In this document: positions 1-8,043 of the stretch, in pieces
Layout: every line of letters starts with the position of its first letter
Position numbering within the stretch: the stretch's first letter is position 1
Assembly: GCA_958445895.1 (NCBI GenBank)
Contig: CAUCTV010000001.1
Coordinates: 1 to 64,000 of the forward strand
From: an uncultured Collinsella sp.
Lineage (GTDB): Bacteria; Actinomycetota; Coriobacteriia; Coriobacteriales; Coriobacteriaceae
Length of the DNA stretch: 64,000 bases
Direction of reading: 5' to 3'
Translations under genes and position numbers: made by a program
The notes under the pieces: generated by a model
Database searches by the model: none
The model's input: only the letters and a program-made list of their open reading frames with translations
What the model was told of the DNA's origin: nothing

Positions 1-393
1 AACACGCCCAACACCTTTGGCATCTACGTGTGCGGCAAGGTGTTCCGTTGGGTTGAGCAGACCGGCGGACTTGCCGCCATGGCCGAGCGCAACTGGGCCA
101 AGGCCAACCTGCTCTACGACCTGCTCGAGCACAGCGAGCTGTTCCATGGCACCGCGCAGGCCAACAGCCGCTCCATCGCCAACGTCACGTTCCGTACCGG
201 CGACGCCGAACTCGACGCGGCCTTTGTTGCGGGCGCGGCAGAGCACCAGATCCAAAACGTCAAGGGCCATCGCCTCGTCGGCGGAATGCGCGCCAGCGTG
301 TACAACGCCGTCACCATGGAGGACGTGCAGGCGCTGGCCACGTACGTGAAGGACTTCGAAGCGCAGCATAGTTTGAGCCCGCGATCTAACTAG
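1..393 (+). CDS. serC: Phosphoserine aminotransferase, C-terminal part (5' end outside window)
   Basis: Open from the first base; 130 residues remain before the TAG at 391-393. The visible part begins NTPNTFGIYVCGKVF and continues with GGLAAMAERN and a late VGGMRASVYNA, which are typical of the C-terminal small domain of class V PLP-dependent phosphoserine aminotransferase. This enzyme makes 3-phosphoserine from 3-phosphohydroxypyruvate using glutamate. The PLP lysine lies upstream of the window. serA follows 69 bases downstream on the same strand, so the two consecutive steps of serine synthesis are probably co-transcribed. Identification rests on family motifs and on the serA neighbour. Confidence 0.93.
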   Translation, partial: NTPNTFGIYVCGKVFRWVEQTGGLAAMAERNWAKANLLYDLLEHSELFHGTAQANSRSIANVTFRTGDAELDAAFVAGAAEHQIQNVKGHRLVGGMRASVYNAVTMEDVQALATYVKDFEAQHSLSPRSN

Positions 394-462
394 CCCGCAA
401 CACGCGGACCGACCAGCCACTTCAAACCACTTGTTATAAACAAATCCGCTAAGGAGTTTTTC

Positions 463-1626
463 ATGCGCAAGATTAAAACCATCGACGACATTACCAAGGA
501 CGGCAAAGTCGAATTTGGCGAGGGCTACGAGTTTGTGGGCACCGCCGAGGAGGCCGACGCCATTCTGATGCGCTCCACCGACCTGCACGGCTACGAGCTG
601 CCCGAGGGCATCCGCGCCATCGCCCGCTGCGGCGCCGGCGTCAACAACATCCCCGTCGAGGAGTACGCCAAGAAGGGCGTCGTCGTCTTTAACTCCCCCG
701 GCGCCAACAGCAACGCCGTCAAGGAGCTCGTCCTGGGCATGTTGGTGCTCTCGAGCCGCGGCGTGGTGCAATCGATGAACTGGGTGCGTGACAACGCCGA
801 CGACCCCGAGATTCAGGTCGATGCCGAAAAGGCCAAGAAGGCCTTTGTGGGCCGCGAGCTCAAGGGCAAGCGCATCGGCGTCATCGGCCTGGGCAACGTG
901 GGCTCCAAGGTCGCCAACGCCTGTGTCGATCTGGGCATGGACGTCTACGGCTACGACCCGTTCATTTCCGTCGAGCACGCATGGGTGCTGAGTCGCGAGG
1001 TGCAGCGCGTGGGCACGCTCGAGGACCTCTGCCGCGGCTGCGACTACCTCACCGTGCACGTGCCCAGCAAGGCCGATACCATCGGCATGATCAGCACCGA
1101 GCAGATCGACCTGCTGGCGCCCGACGCCGTGCTCATCAACTACGCGCGCGAAACCATCATTGACGAGGACGCCGTCGACGCTGCCCTGCGCGAGGGCAAG
1201 CTCAGCTGGTTTAGCTGCGACTTTGCCACGCCCAAGACCGTCAAGATGCCCAACACGTTTATCACCACGCATTCGGGCGCCGGCACCGGCGAGGCCGAGG
1301 CCAACTGCGCCGACATGGCCATCAGCGAGCTCAAGGATTACCTGGAAAACGGCAACATCGCGCACAGCGTCAACTACCCCGCCTGCAGCATGGGCAAGGC
1401 GCGCGCCGCAAGCCGCATTGCCTGCCTGCATGCCAACGTGCCCAACATGATCGGCCAGATCACGGCCATTCTCGCCAAGGACAACGCCAACGTGCAGCGC
1501 ATGACCAACGAGTCCGCTGGCGAGAACGCCTACACCATGTTCGACACCGATGAGCACCTGGACGGCAGCACGATCGAGGCACTCAAGCATATTCCGTCGA
1601 TGTATCGTGTGCGCGTGATTAAATAG
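463..1626 (+). CDS. serA: D-3-phosphoglycerate dehydrogenase
   Basis: 387 residues. It oxidises 3-phosphoglycerate to 3-phosphohydroxypyruvate, the first step of serine synthesis. The Rossmann motif GLGNVGSKVA lies near residues 143-152. The substrate/catalytic segment INYARETIIDEDA carries the conserved Arg, and THSGAGTGEAE holds the catalytic His. The last ~70 residues (from about 318, ARAASRIACLHANVPNMIGQI) form an ACT domain, which in this family usually senses serine. The compact length fits the short ACT-bearing type without the extra intervening domain. AAGGAG at 451-456 is well placed before the ATG. A strong terminator follows at 1667-1702, closing a serC-serA unit. Confidence 0.95.
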   Translation: MRKIKTIDDITKDGKVEFGEGYEFVGTAEEADAILMRSTDLHGYELPEGIRAIARCGAGVNNIPVEEYAKKGVVVFNSPGANSNAVKELVLGMLVLSSRGVVQSMNWVRDNADDPEIQVDAEKAKKAFVGRELKGKRIGVIGLGNVGSKVANACVDLGMDVYGYDPFISVEHAWVLSREVQRVGTLEDLCRGCDYLTVHVPSKADTIGMISTEQIDLLAPDAVLINYARETIIDEDAVDAALREGKLSWFSCDFATPKTVKMPNTFITTHSGAGTGEAEANCADMAISELKDYLENGNIAHSVNYPACSMGKARAASRIACLHANVPNMIGQITAILAKDNANVQRMTNESAGENAYTMFDTDEHLDGSTIEALKHIPSMYRVRVIK

Positions 1627-1666
1627 CGCCGGCGCCAATCCTGCCAGACAGACCACGAAGCCCATT

Positions 1667-1702
1667 CGGCCCCCGTTTTCACGAAACGGGGGCCGATTTT
1701 GT
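1667..1702 (+). terminator. Rho-independent terminator of serC-serA
   Basis: A near-perfect GC-rich stem (CGGCCCCCGTTTTC pairing with GAAACGGGGGCCG) is followed by ATTTTGTT. It sits 40 bases after the serA stop. Confidence 0.85.
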
Positions 1703-1973
1703 TGCTCCGGACGACTTTAAAATGATACCCATAACAAGTTTTTTCAGATAATCGATAGTGAGGCTCAAGTCGCTAAGCACACCCGCTTTGATAAACAGCT
1801 TTATCAGGGACTTTAGTAGGTAAAAATCGATCTCTATGTGCCGAATGTAAGTTGACTGTCCATTTTCCGAAACAACTTATTCTAGATAGCATTTTTAAGG
1901 CCCCTCCAAGGCGAAATATAAGTCTTTTTGTGACCAAAACTCTAGTCCGCGCGACCGTTTTCCACCCGCGCGG
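1703..1973. other. AT-rich intergenic stretch without a recognisable gene
   Basis: Visibly poorer in GC than the surrounding genes, with many T- and A-runs. It lies between the serA terminator and the 3' end of the minus-strand gene at 1974-3023. No convincing ORF or known RNA was seen. Together with the following gene it looks like the edge of inserted DNA (inference). Confidence 0.4.
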
Positions 1974-3023
1974 CTACATTCCTGCCCAATCGATAAAAAT
2001 CTCCTCACGAAGCCGCCGTTCGAGCTCCTGCTGTCGCGGCGTCTTGTCTTTCAGCGGCACATCGAGATAGGACATGATGAGCTCCATCACCACGCGGAAG
2101 GCATCGGAGTCGGCCAGCTGACCATAGGTCATCAGAATGACGGGATATCCCATCGCTTGCAGCGCCGTCGTTCGATCGGAGTCCGAAATCTTGGATTCAA
2201 TGGATCCGTGAATGGCTTTACCCTGGCATTCAACCAGACACTCTCGGCTGCCGTCCTTATTTGCCAGCAGGATATCGGCATAGCGCCTATCAAGCCCCGA
2301 AATCAGGCGGGCGCTGCGCGTCATACGAATCTCAACGTTATTGGTAAGGCTCAGCCCTTCGCCGCCGCGCAACCTCGTAAGGCCAAACAGCATCGAAGCC
2401 TGGACCTCGAGCGGCGATGCTGCCACCCCCGTAATGCATTTCGCGGCTCGTATGAACGATTTAGCGCCGCGGAGCCCCCGGACCTTATCGACGAACTCTG
2501 TAAGCTCAGAGAGCTCGATCAAGGGAGGTCGTTTCCACAAGTCCGTTGGATTCCCCGAGACATCCTTTACGTTTTCCCAGCCCGACCGTGCGTCACCCCA
2601 CCGGCCCCCGTATGCCTGCTCAAGTGCCGACTTTACCTGAGGCGCAATCTTGCACACGGCAAAGGTGCCGCACATCTCATACATGCACATGATTAGACGC
2701 TCGTTTGAGACCGAGGAAGCCAGGGTCAGCAGGGTAAAGAGTGGGGACGCAACATCGAGGCCAAACTCCGTCTGCCGCACGGAATCAAACGGCCTCTCCC
2801 CGTTCCAAACATGCCTGACAATGCGATCGCCCTTACGTCCGCAGCTGCCCTGCGCCAACACGTGTAACGGGGTGCCCAGGAAATGCGTGACGAGCGGATG
2901 CTCACATAGGTGCTCCCTGCGCGGATCGTCCGCAGAATCGGGCAGGTCCGGCATTATTGCCAAGACCTGTGGAGGTATCCGGTGATACCGAAAGGCAGAT
3001 ATGTCGCACAGCATGTCGTCCAT
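1974..3023 (-). CDS. AbiEi-like protein with C-terminal PD-(D/E)XK (DUF559/Vsr-type) fold, copy A
   Basis: 349 residues from the ATG at 3023. The frame stays open further upstream to 3383, but that part overlaps the divergent peptidase and reads as low-complexity shadow sequence. The N-terminal ~130 residues (HRIPPQVLAI, TPLHVLAQG, VRHVWNG, VASPLFTLLTLAS, MYEMCGTFAV) follow the layout of AbiEi-like proteins. The C-terminal ~150 residues carry a DUF559/Vsr-like pattern: SPLE (E206), YADILL (D250), LVECQGKAIHG (E265) and D.DRTTALQAMGYPVILM. The same order of blocks occurs in the gene at 11211-12401, so the two are diverged paralogues. No toxin partner adjoins it. Function is unknown; an antitoxin/nuclease-like defence role is inference. 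No clear ribosome binding site was seen. Confidence 0.65.
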   Translation of the reverse strand: MDDMLCDISAFRYHRIPPQVLAIMPDLPDSADDPRREHLCEHPLVTHFLGTPLHVLAQGSCGRKGDRIVRHVWNGERPFDSVRQTEFGLDVASPLFTLLTLASSVSNERLIMCMYEMCGTFAVCKIAPQVKSALEQAYGGRWGDARSGWENVKDVSGNPTDLWKRPPLIELSELTEFVDKVRGLRGAKSFIRAAKCITGVAASPLEVQASMLFGLTRLRGGEGLSLTNNVEIRMTRSARLISGLDRRYADILLANKDGSRECLVECQGKAIHGSIESKISDSDRTTALQAMGYPVILMTYGQLADSDAFRVVMELIMSYLDVPLKDKTPRQQELERRLREEIFIDWAGM

Positions 3024-3177
3024 GAAGGGTACGTACCCGCTGCGTCGCTTGTGAACCCGCCCGGACGGCAAACGCGCTGGCTCGGCCTGCGAACGGTAAA
3101 TACTGCCACGCCTACGTCGCGGATCTCTCAGGAGGCTTACAATCGGTTTGGAAAGCAAACTGATTGTGAGGTTGCAT

Positions 3178-4398
3178 ATGGTTGATGAGGATTTTGCCTG
3201 GCGGCTTGCGCAGGAGCTTGTGCGGATCGACAGCTCAGACCCGGGCGCGTATGAGGATGAAATTGAGCGCTTCATTAAGAGGCTCATTGAGCAGCAGCTG
3301 GCACAACTTGATAGTTCTGCGCTCGATGCCGTGCAGATTGAGGAGCTCGAAGTGCTGCCCGGGCGCCGCAACCTTAAAGTCACCGTGCCGGGCCAAAGCG
3401 ACGAGCCGCGGCTGATCTATATCTGCCACATGGATACCGTCACCTTGGGCGATGGCTGGGACGCAGACATCGAACCGCTTGGGGCGGTTGTGCGCGACGA
3501 TAAACTCTATGGCCGCGGTGCCTGCGATATGAAGGGTGGCCTGGCCTGCGCCATTGCCGCACTGGTCCATACGCTCGAGCGCGTGGCGGCGGATGGCGCG
3601 CTGCCACGCCGCGGCTTTTCGCTCATCTGCTCGGTCGACGAGGAAGACTTCATGCGCGGCTCAGAGGCCGCGATCGATGCTGGCTGGGTCAGCTCGCGCG
3701 AATGGGTGCTGGACACCGAGCCCACCGACGGACAGATCCAGGTGGCGCACAAGGGGCGTACGTGGTTCGAGATTGAAATGGCTGGCGTGACGGCGCATGC
3801 GAGCCAGCCTTGGAAGGGCGCGGATGCCGTCGCCGCCATGGCCGAGGTCGTGTGTTCGCTTCGTCGCGCGTTTGCGGCGCTGCCCGCGCACGATGAGCTG
3901 GGGCCTTCGACCATCACGTTTGGCCAAATCGAGGGCGGATATCGCCCCTACGTCGTACCCGACCGCGCCAAAGTCTGGGTCGACATGCGCCTGACCCCGC
4001 CGACCGATACGGCCGCCGCAATCAATATGGTCGAGCATGCCATCGCCGTCGCCGAAGCCGCCGTTCCCGGTTGCCATGGCAGCTACACCGTGACGGGCGA
4101 CCGCCCCGCCATCGAGCGCGACCCGAACTCTCCCCTTCTAGCAGCGCTCAAGCGTGCCGCCGATGACGTAACGGACGCGGACACGACCGTCGGCTTCTTT
4201 ACCGGCTACACCGATACCGCCGTCATTGCCGGCAAGACAGGCAACCGCAATTGTATGAGCTACGGCCCCGGCTCGTTGGCGCTCGCACACAAGCCCGACG
4301 AGTATGTGCCCCATGCCGATATCGTTCGCTGCCAAAACGTGCTCATCGCGCTTGCCGATAACACGCTCTGGGACGCAAGCGGCCAAGTTGGGGCATAA
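3178..4398 (+). CDS. M20-family metallopeptidase (ArgE/DapE/carboxypeptidase G2 type)
   Basis: 406 residues from the ATG at 3178; an in-frame start at 3148 adds ten residues not typical of the family. Zinc-site motifs are in order: CHMDTV (H84, D86), GRGACDMKGG (D117) and CSVDEED (E155/E156), then the dimerisation/lid domain with AGVTAHASQPWKGADA, and a late MSYGPGSLALAHKPDE. It should hydrolyse an amide bond of an N-acyl amino acid or small peptide in the cytoplasm; the exact substrate (acetylornithine, succinyl-DAP or a peptide) cannot be read from sequence. It is divergent from the AbiEi-like gene and followed 39 bases later by the DUF1015-like gene. Confidence 0.85.
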   Translation: MVDEDFAWRLAQELVRIDSSDPGAYEDEIERFIKRLIEQQLAQLDSSALDAVQIEELEVLPGRRNLKVTVPGQSDEPRLIYICHMDTVTLGDGWDADIEPLGAVVRDDKLYGRGACDMKGGLACAIAALVHTLERVAADGALPRRGFSLICSVDEEDFMRGSEAAIDAGWVSSREWVLDTEPTDGQIQVAHKGRTWFEIEMAGVTAHASQPWKGADAVAAMAEVVCSLRRAFAALPAHDELGPSTITFGQIEGGYRPYVVPDRAKVWVDMRLTPPTDTAAAINMVEHAIAVAEAAVPGCHGSYTVTGDRPAIERDPNSPLLAALKRAADDVTDADTTVGFFTGYTDTAVIAGKTGNRNCMSYGPGSLALAHKPDEYVPHADIVRCQNVLIALADNTLWDASGQVGA

Positions 4399-4437
4399 TA
4401 AGCCGCGAACAAACCGACTCGCGCGTTAGGACCGCCC

Positions 4438-5127
4438 ATGAAAGCACTTCCGTTTCCCTGCATCCGCCCGGCTCAGGACCGTGTGCTCGAGGCGCTGCCT
4501 GCGATGGGCGGTATCCTGAGCGGCAACGACGCCCTGCGCGGCGCCATTGCTGACGGCCTAATGCTCAAGGATCCAGGCGCGGCGTATTACGTGTACGAAT
4601 GCTCGGGCGAGCCGGGTCGCGCGACGGGTGTCGTGGCGATTTGCCCGGTTAACGTACTGACGGGTAGCGACGAGGCTGCCGCCGAGAGCGTCGACGCACT
4701 CGCCGCCGCGCGCGCGATCGCCGAGCTTAAGGTGCAGCCGCGCCCCGTGTCGCTCGCCTACGAGGCGTCGCCCGTCATGGATATCATTTTGAGCGCTGCC
4801 AAAGAGGGCGCATCGCTCTACGCCGTCACCGATCCCGCGGGCGTCACACATCGCGTGTGGGAGGTCAAGCGCGAGGACGCCGTTGCCGCCATCCGTGCCA
4901 TGCTCGATCAGGCGCCCGACCCGGTGTTCGCCGGTGACTCCGCCTATGTCGCCGCACTGGCTGGGGCATCGCAGATTCTGGCCGACGAGGCCCGCGCTGC
5001 CGGCGCCTACTCTGGCAAAGAGCCGTTCAACTTTGCTGTAGCCGTGCTGTTCCCCGCCGCGCAGGTCAGCGGCAGCGCGCCGCAGGTTCCGACGGGTCTG
5101 CTCACTCACCAGGTCTCACGGTTCTAG
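4438..5127 (+). CDS. DUF1015-like protein, short form
   Basis: 229 residues. The start MKALPFPCIRPA and the segment GAAYYVYECSG...GVVAICPVN match the N-terminal half of DUF1015 proteins. That family is often encoded next to serA and serC in Firmicutes and is usually about 400 residues long. Here the C-terminal half is absent, and the family's signature around YIADGHHR is degenerate (DPVFAGDSAYVAALAGA). It may therefore be a reduced or diverged member. Its location just beyond serC-serA supports the assignment, although an AbiEi-like gene and a peptidase now lie in between. Biochemical function is unknown. Confidence 0.6.
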   Translation: MKALPFPCIRPAQDRVLEALPAMGGILSGNDALRGAIADGLMLKDPGAAYYVYECSGEPGRATGVVAICPVNVLTGSDEAAAESVDALAAARAIAELKVQPRPVSLAYEASPVMDIILSAAKEGASLYAVTDPAGVTHRVWEVKREDAVAAIRAMLDQAPDPVFAGDSAYVAALAGASQILADEARAAGAYSGKEPFNFAVAVLFPAAQVSGSAPQVPTGLLTHQVSRF

Positions 5128-5170
5128 CGAACTCAAACGCTAAGCTGGAAAATCCAGCATCCAAACAAAC

Positions 5171-5213
5171 AAGGGGCGGAGATGCAGCAAACGCATGCAC
5201 CTCCGCCCTTTTC
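5171..5213. terminator. Bidirectional hairpin terminator
   Basis: Stem AAGGGGCGGAGATGC against GCATGCACCTCCGCCC with a TTTT run on the plus side. It lies between the convergent DUF1015-like and phosphatase genes. Confidence 0.75.
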
Positions 5214-5256
5214 GCATCAAACAATTACGCCGGTAAACCGGGCCGCAACGTCAGCG

Positions 5257-5892
5257 TTATCCACGCTGCGGACCTGCCGCCGCCACGAGCGGCTCTAGCC
5301 CCAGCTCGCGCGCGTAGTCTTCCTGCGTAAAGACTTCGACCAGTTCAAACGTATCGGCCGCATCGTCAAACGCAAAATGCAGCACTGAGCAGTTGCCCGG
5401 CACGCGTTCGCGCTCGTCGGCCGCCGCGCCCCGCACGTGGTCCAAAAACTCCTTGATAGCTGAGCCATGACTTACCGCGAGCACGCACGTATGGTCCGGA
5501 CGCTGCATAAGATCGGTCAGCGTCGCCACCATGCGCGTGCGCACCTGGATCTGGCCCTCGCCGCCAAACTGCCGATAGAAGTCGCGCCACGGGCGCTCGG
5601 GCATAAGCATCACGCGCTCGGCCTCAAAGTCGCCAAAGAACCACTCACGCAGGCCGTCCAGGCGCTCGTACGCCAAGCCCGGCCACAAGTTGGCGATAGT
5701 CTGCTCGGTGCGATGAAGCGTAGAGGTGTAGGCATGATCGGGCTCAATGCCGCGCGCACGTAAAAACATGCCGGCGCGCGCCGCCTGGTCGCAACCCAAC
5801 TGCGTAAGCGGCGAGTCACTCCACCCCTGAATGATACGCTTAAGGTTGAATATCGTCTGTCCATGACGGACCAGATACAGATCTTTATTCAT
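5257..5892 (-). CDS. Histidine phosphatase (phosphoglycerate mutase-like), paralogue 1
   Basis: 211 residues from the ATG at 5892, preceded by AAAGGA. The N-terminal LYLVRHGQTIFN is the RHG phosphohistidine motif of the histidine phosphatase superfamily. TSTLHRTEQT supplies the second Arg, LREWFFGDFE the conserved acidic residue region, and LAVSHGSAIKEFL the second catalytic His. Members range from cofactor-dependent phosphoglycerate mutase to broad phosphatases; a small-molecule phosphatase is most likely. It lies 17 bases downstream of a second copy (5910-6452) with the same motif order, so the pair arose by tandem duplication and is probably one operon. Confidence 0.85.
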   Translation of the reverse strand: MNKDLYLVRHGQTIFNLKRIIQGWSDSPLTQLGCDQAARAGMFLRARGIEPDHAYTSTLHRTEQTIANLWPGLAYERLDGLREWFFGDFEAERVMLMPERPWRDFYRQFGGEGQIQVRTRMVATLTDLMQRPDHTCVLAVSHGSAIKEFLDHVRGAAADERERVPGNCSVLHFAFDDAADTFELVEVFTQEDYARELGLEPLVAAAGPQRG

Positions 5893-5909
5893 AGGGGTCC
5901 TTTCGTTCG

Positions 5910-6452
5910 TTACCAACCCAAGAGCGAAAACGCCCCGTCGCAATAGCCAAAATGAAGCACGGCACCGTTGTCGGGTAGCTCTCCCCCGCCAGTCACATAC
6001 TCAAGAAACTCCTGGCAGGCTGAGCCGTGGTAAACCGCCAGCACGCAGTCGTGCTGCGGCCGGGCCATAATACGGGACAGCGCCGCGACCATGCGCGACT
6101 GAAGCTGCACTTCCGACTCGCCGCCAAAGGCCACCGGATAATCGCCCCAGGGCTGCGGCGGCATCTCGCGATTTGATGTGCCCTCCAGCGAGCCAAAATG
6201 CCACTCACGCAGGTCATCGACCAGCTCAATGGAACGGCCCTCGCCAACGATAAGCTCGGCCGTATGCCGCGCCCGGCCCAACGGCGAGGAATACACATGA
6301 TCAAAGGCCACGCCACGCGCCGCAAACGCCGTACGCGCCGTCAGCGCCTGCTCGCGCCCGCGCGCCGTAAGCGGCGAATCGTGCCAGCCCTGCAAAATGC
6401 TCTGCACATTGAGCTCAGTCTGCCCATGCCGCACCAAATACAGATCTGCCAC
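5910..6452 (-). CDS. Histidine phosphatase (phosphoglycerate mutase-like), paralogue 2
   Basis: 180 residues. It starts MADLYLVRHGQTELN, the RHG motif, followed by SSPLGRARHTAEL, LREWHFGSLEG and LAVYHGSACQEFL, the second catalytic His block. It is shorter than its neighbour at 5257-5892, ending at an FSLLGW tail, but shares its motif layout and wording. First gene of a two-gene unit. Immediately upstream (6468-6502) sits a perfect 13-bp inverted repeat of a dispersed family. Substrate unknown. Confidence 0.85.
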   Translation of the reverse strand: MADLYLVRHGQTELNVQSILQGWHDSPLTARGREQALTARTAFAARGVAFDHVYSSPLGRARHTAELIVGEGRSIELVDDLREWHFGSLEGTSNREMPPQPWGDYPVAFGGESEVQLQSRMVAALSRIMARPQHDCVLAVYHGSACQEFLEYVTGGGELPDNGAVLHFGYCDGAFSLLGW

Positions 6453-6467
6453 ACGCTCTCCCCTCGT

Positions 6468-6502
6468 ACCACCACAAAGGGGACAGGCACCTTTGTGGTG
6501 GT
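6468..6502. repeat. Dispersed palindromic repeat (CCACAAAGG family), copy 1
   Basis: Perfect 13-bp arms ACCACCACAAAGG (6468-6480) and CCTTTGTGGTGGT (6490-6502) around a GGACAGGCA core. It lies 16 bases upstream of a minus-strand start codon. A second, less perfect copy is at 19086-19120, also just upstream of a minus-strand start. Confidence 0.8.
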
Positions 6503-6534
6503 TTACCGTCTGATCACGCCGCGGTGACGCTCAG

Positions 6535-7206
6535 CTACACCAGCACGTCGGCGAGCGGGCGCTTGGGTACGTGGTGCACCTGCGCATCGTCACGCCAGTA
6601 ATTAATTGAGCCGTCGGGGTTGGAATCGATCGCATCGATCATCTGCGTCTCGGCCGGCACGCCAAAAGCCATGATCAGCTTGAGCTCATACTTGTCGTTA
6701 TCGAGCCCCATAGCATCGATCGCGTGGGGCGTAAAGGCCTTGAACATGCAGGCTGCCACCTCGGGCGTGGCGCTGCGAGCGGCGAGCATCATCGTCTGCG
6801 CGGCAATGCCCGTTTCGACCTCGGTGATGGGCGCGGCGGGCTTACCCGGAACAGCGCGCTCGGCAAGAATCGCGATGTAGCCGGTCGGACGCTCGCCCTC
6901 GGCAGGACCCGACCAATCCTTAAGCGCGCCGGCCCATGCAAGCTCATCAAATACACGCGCGCAATCCTCGGCACCGCTCACCACATGAAAACGCAGACGC
7001 TGAGCATTGGCGCCGCAGGGAGCCAGGTGCGCCAGTTCCGCCAGCTCGAGCAAAAACTCGCGCGGCACGCGCATGGACTCGTCAAAACGGCGGCACGTAC
7101 GGGCGCGGCGGACCAGCGCGTCAAACGTGTCCAGGCCAAGCTTTTCGCAACCTTGCTTTGCCATCGATTCGACACTCGACGGTGCCTCGGGAACTGCTTC
7201 GTTCAT
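6535..7206 (-). CDS. Nitroreductase-family protein
   Basis: 223 residues from the ATG at 7206 (MNEAVPEAPSS); upstream in-frame codons look non-coding. FDALVRRARTCRRFDE is the FMN-phosphate-binding start typical of nitroreductase-like proteins. LAHLAPCGANAQRLRFHVVS is the flavin-contact block, and ETGIAAQTMMLAA is the helix seen before the C-terminal half. The C-terminal YWRDDAQVHHVPKR is also common in small gut nitroreductases. It probably reduces a small electrophile with NAD(P)H in the cytoplasm; the natural substrate is unknown. It stands alone on the minus strand, divergent from the DUF308 gene. Confidence 0.8.
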   Translation of the reverse strand: MNEAVPEAPSSVESMAKQGCEKLGLDTFDALVRRARTCRRFDESMRVPREFLLELAELAHLAPCGANAQRLRFHVVSGAEDCARVFDELAWAGALKDWSGPAEGERPTGYIAILAERAVPGKPAAPITEVETGIAAQTMMLAARSATPEVAACMFKAFTPHAIDAMGLDNDKYELKLIMAFGVPAETQMIDAIDSNPDGSINYWRDDAQVHHVPKRPLADVLV

Positions 7207-7440
7207 AGGGACCCCCAATACAAGCCAATTGTCCTTAGGAAAATCTAACCTAAAACGTAGGCAATAACGAACAGGGCTGCAATGTTCTACACCTGTTGAA
7301 TAGAAAATCGCGACGTGGGGAACAACGGAAACAATTCGGGGCCTTTGGGTTACGTTTCGCCCTCCCCGACCCATACGTCAGCGCCCTTAGGGGATACTGG
7401 TTGTAACGATCAAGGCTTACGCCGCACGGAAAGGAGACTT

Positions 7441-8043
7441 ATGGGCATCTTTAAGAACGATGATCAAAAATCGAGCCAGTTTGGATTTGACGAGAAAAGC
7501 ATGGCGGGCAAAGCCGTCAAGGCCGTACGCTGGATCTACGCCATCACGGGCGTCTTAGCACTCATTGCTGGTATCGCGCTGCTTTTTGCACCTGCCAAGT
7601 CCCTCGTCTTTTTGACGACTGTCCTGGGTTTTTACTTTGTAATCACTGCTGCCATCAGACTATTCACTGCCATTTTTGAGCCGCTGCTGCCCACCGGCTG
7701 GCGCGTGACGAGCATCATCTCCAGCCTACTCATTATCTTGGGCGGCGTCATAATCCTGCGCAACCAGGCCTTCTCGACCGCGACGCTCACCACGATGGTG
7801 GTTATCGTGGCCGGCTTTGGCTGGATTGTCGAAGGTGTCATGTCCATTCTGGAGTCCGAGCTTTCGTCCAACCGCGCCCTCGCTATCCTGAGCGGCGCAC
7901 TTTCCATCATCGCCGGCATGTTCGTGTTTATCTATCCGCTGTGGTCGGCCAAGATGCTCGTCATCTTTAGCGGTGCCGCGCTGCTGGTGTTTGGCGTAAC
8001 GCTGATTGTTCGCGCTATTCAATTTGGCAAACTGGTGCGCTAG
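7441..8043 (+). CDS. DUF308 (HdeD-like) membrane protein
   Basis: 200 residues from the ATG at 7441, with AAGGAG just upstream. After a polar ~30-residue start there are about six hydrophobic helices, beginning at WIYAITGVLALIAGIALL and ending at MLVIFSGAALLVFGVTLIV. The arrangement of paired helices with short loops, including LSGALSIIAGMFVFIYP, is that of DUF308/HdeD proteins. In enterobacteria HdeD is tied to acid resistance; in other phyla the role is unknown. The next gene starts on the base after its stop codon, so the two are translationally coupled. Confidence 0.8.
   Translation: MGIFKNDDQKSSQFGFDEKSMAGKAVKAVRWIYAITGVLALIAGIALLFAPAKSLVFLTTVLGFYFVITAAIRLFTAIFEPLLPTGWRVTSIISSLLIILGGVIILRNQAFSTATLTTMVVIVAGFGWIVEGVMSILESELSSNRALAILSGALSIIAGMFVFIYPLWSAKMLVIFSGAALLVFGVTLIVRAIQFGKLVR

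Noticed and set aside
1880..1920. Shared AGGCCCCT word in the AT-rich flanks of AbiEi-like genes A and B
   Set aside because: Only eight bases match clearly (near 1900 and 11147); too little to claim a common element or attachment site.
1852..2070. 72-residue plus-strand frame after serA
   Set aside because: Runs into the antisense of gene A, no ribosome site, composition not protein-like.
3024..3383. 120 extra N-terminal residues for the AbiEi-like gene A
   Set aside because: Ser/Cys-rich text without family similarity that overlaps the start of the M20 peptidase; the ATG at 3023 fits the length of paralogue B better.
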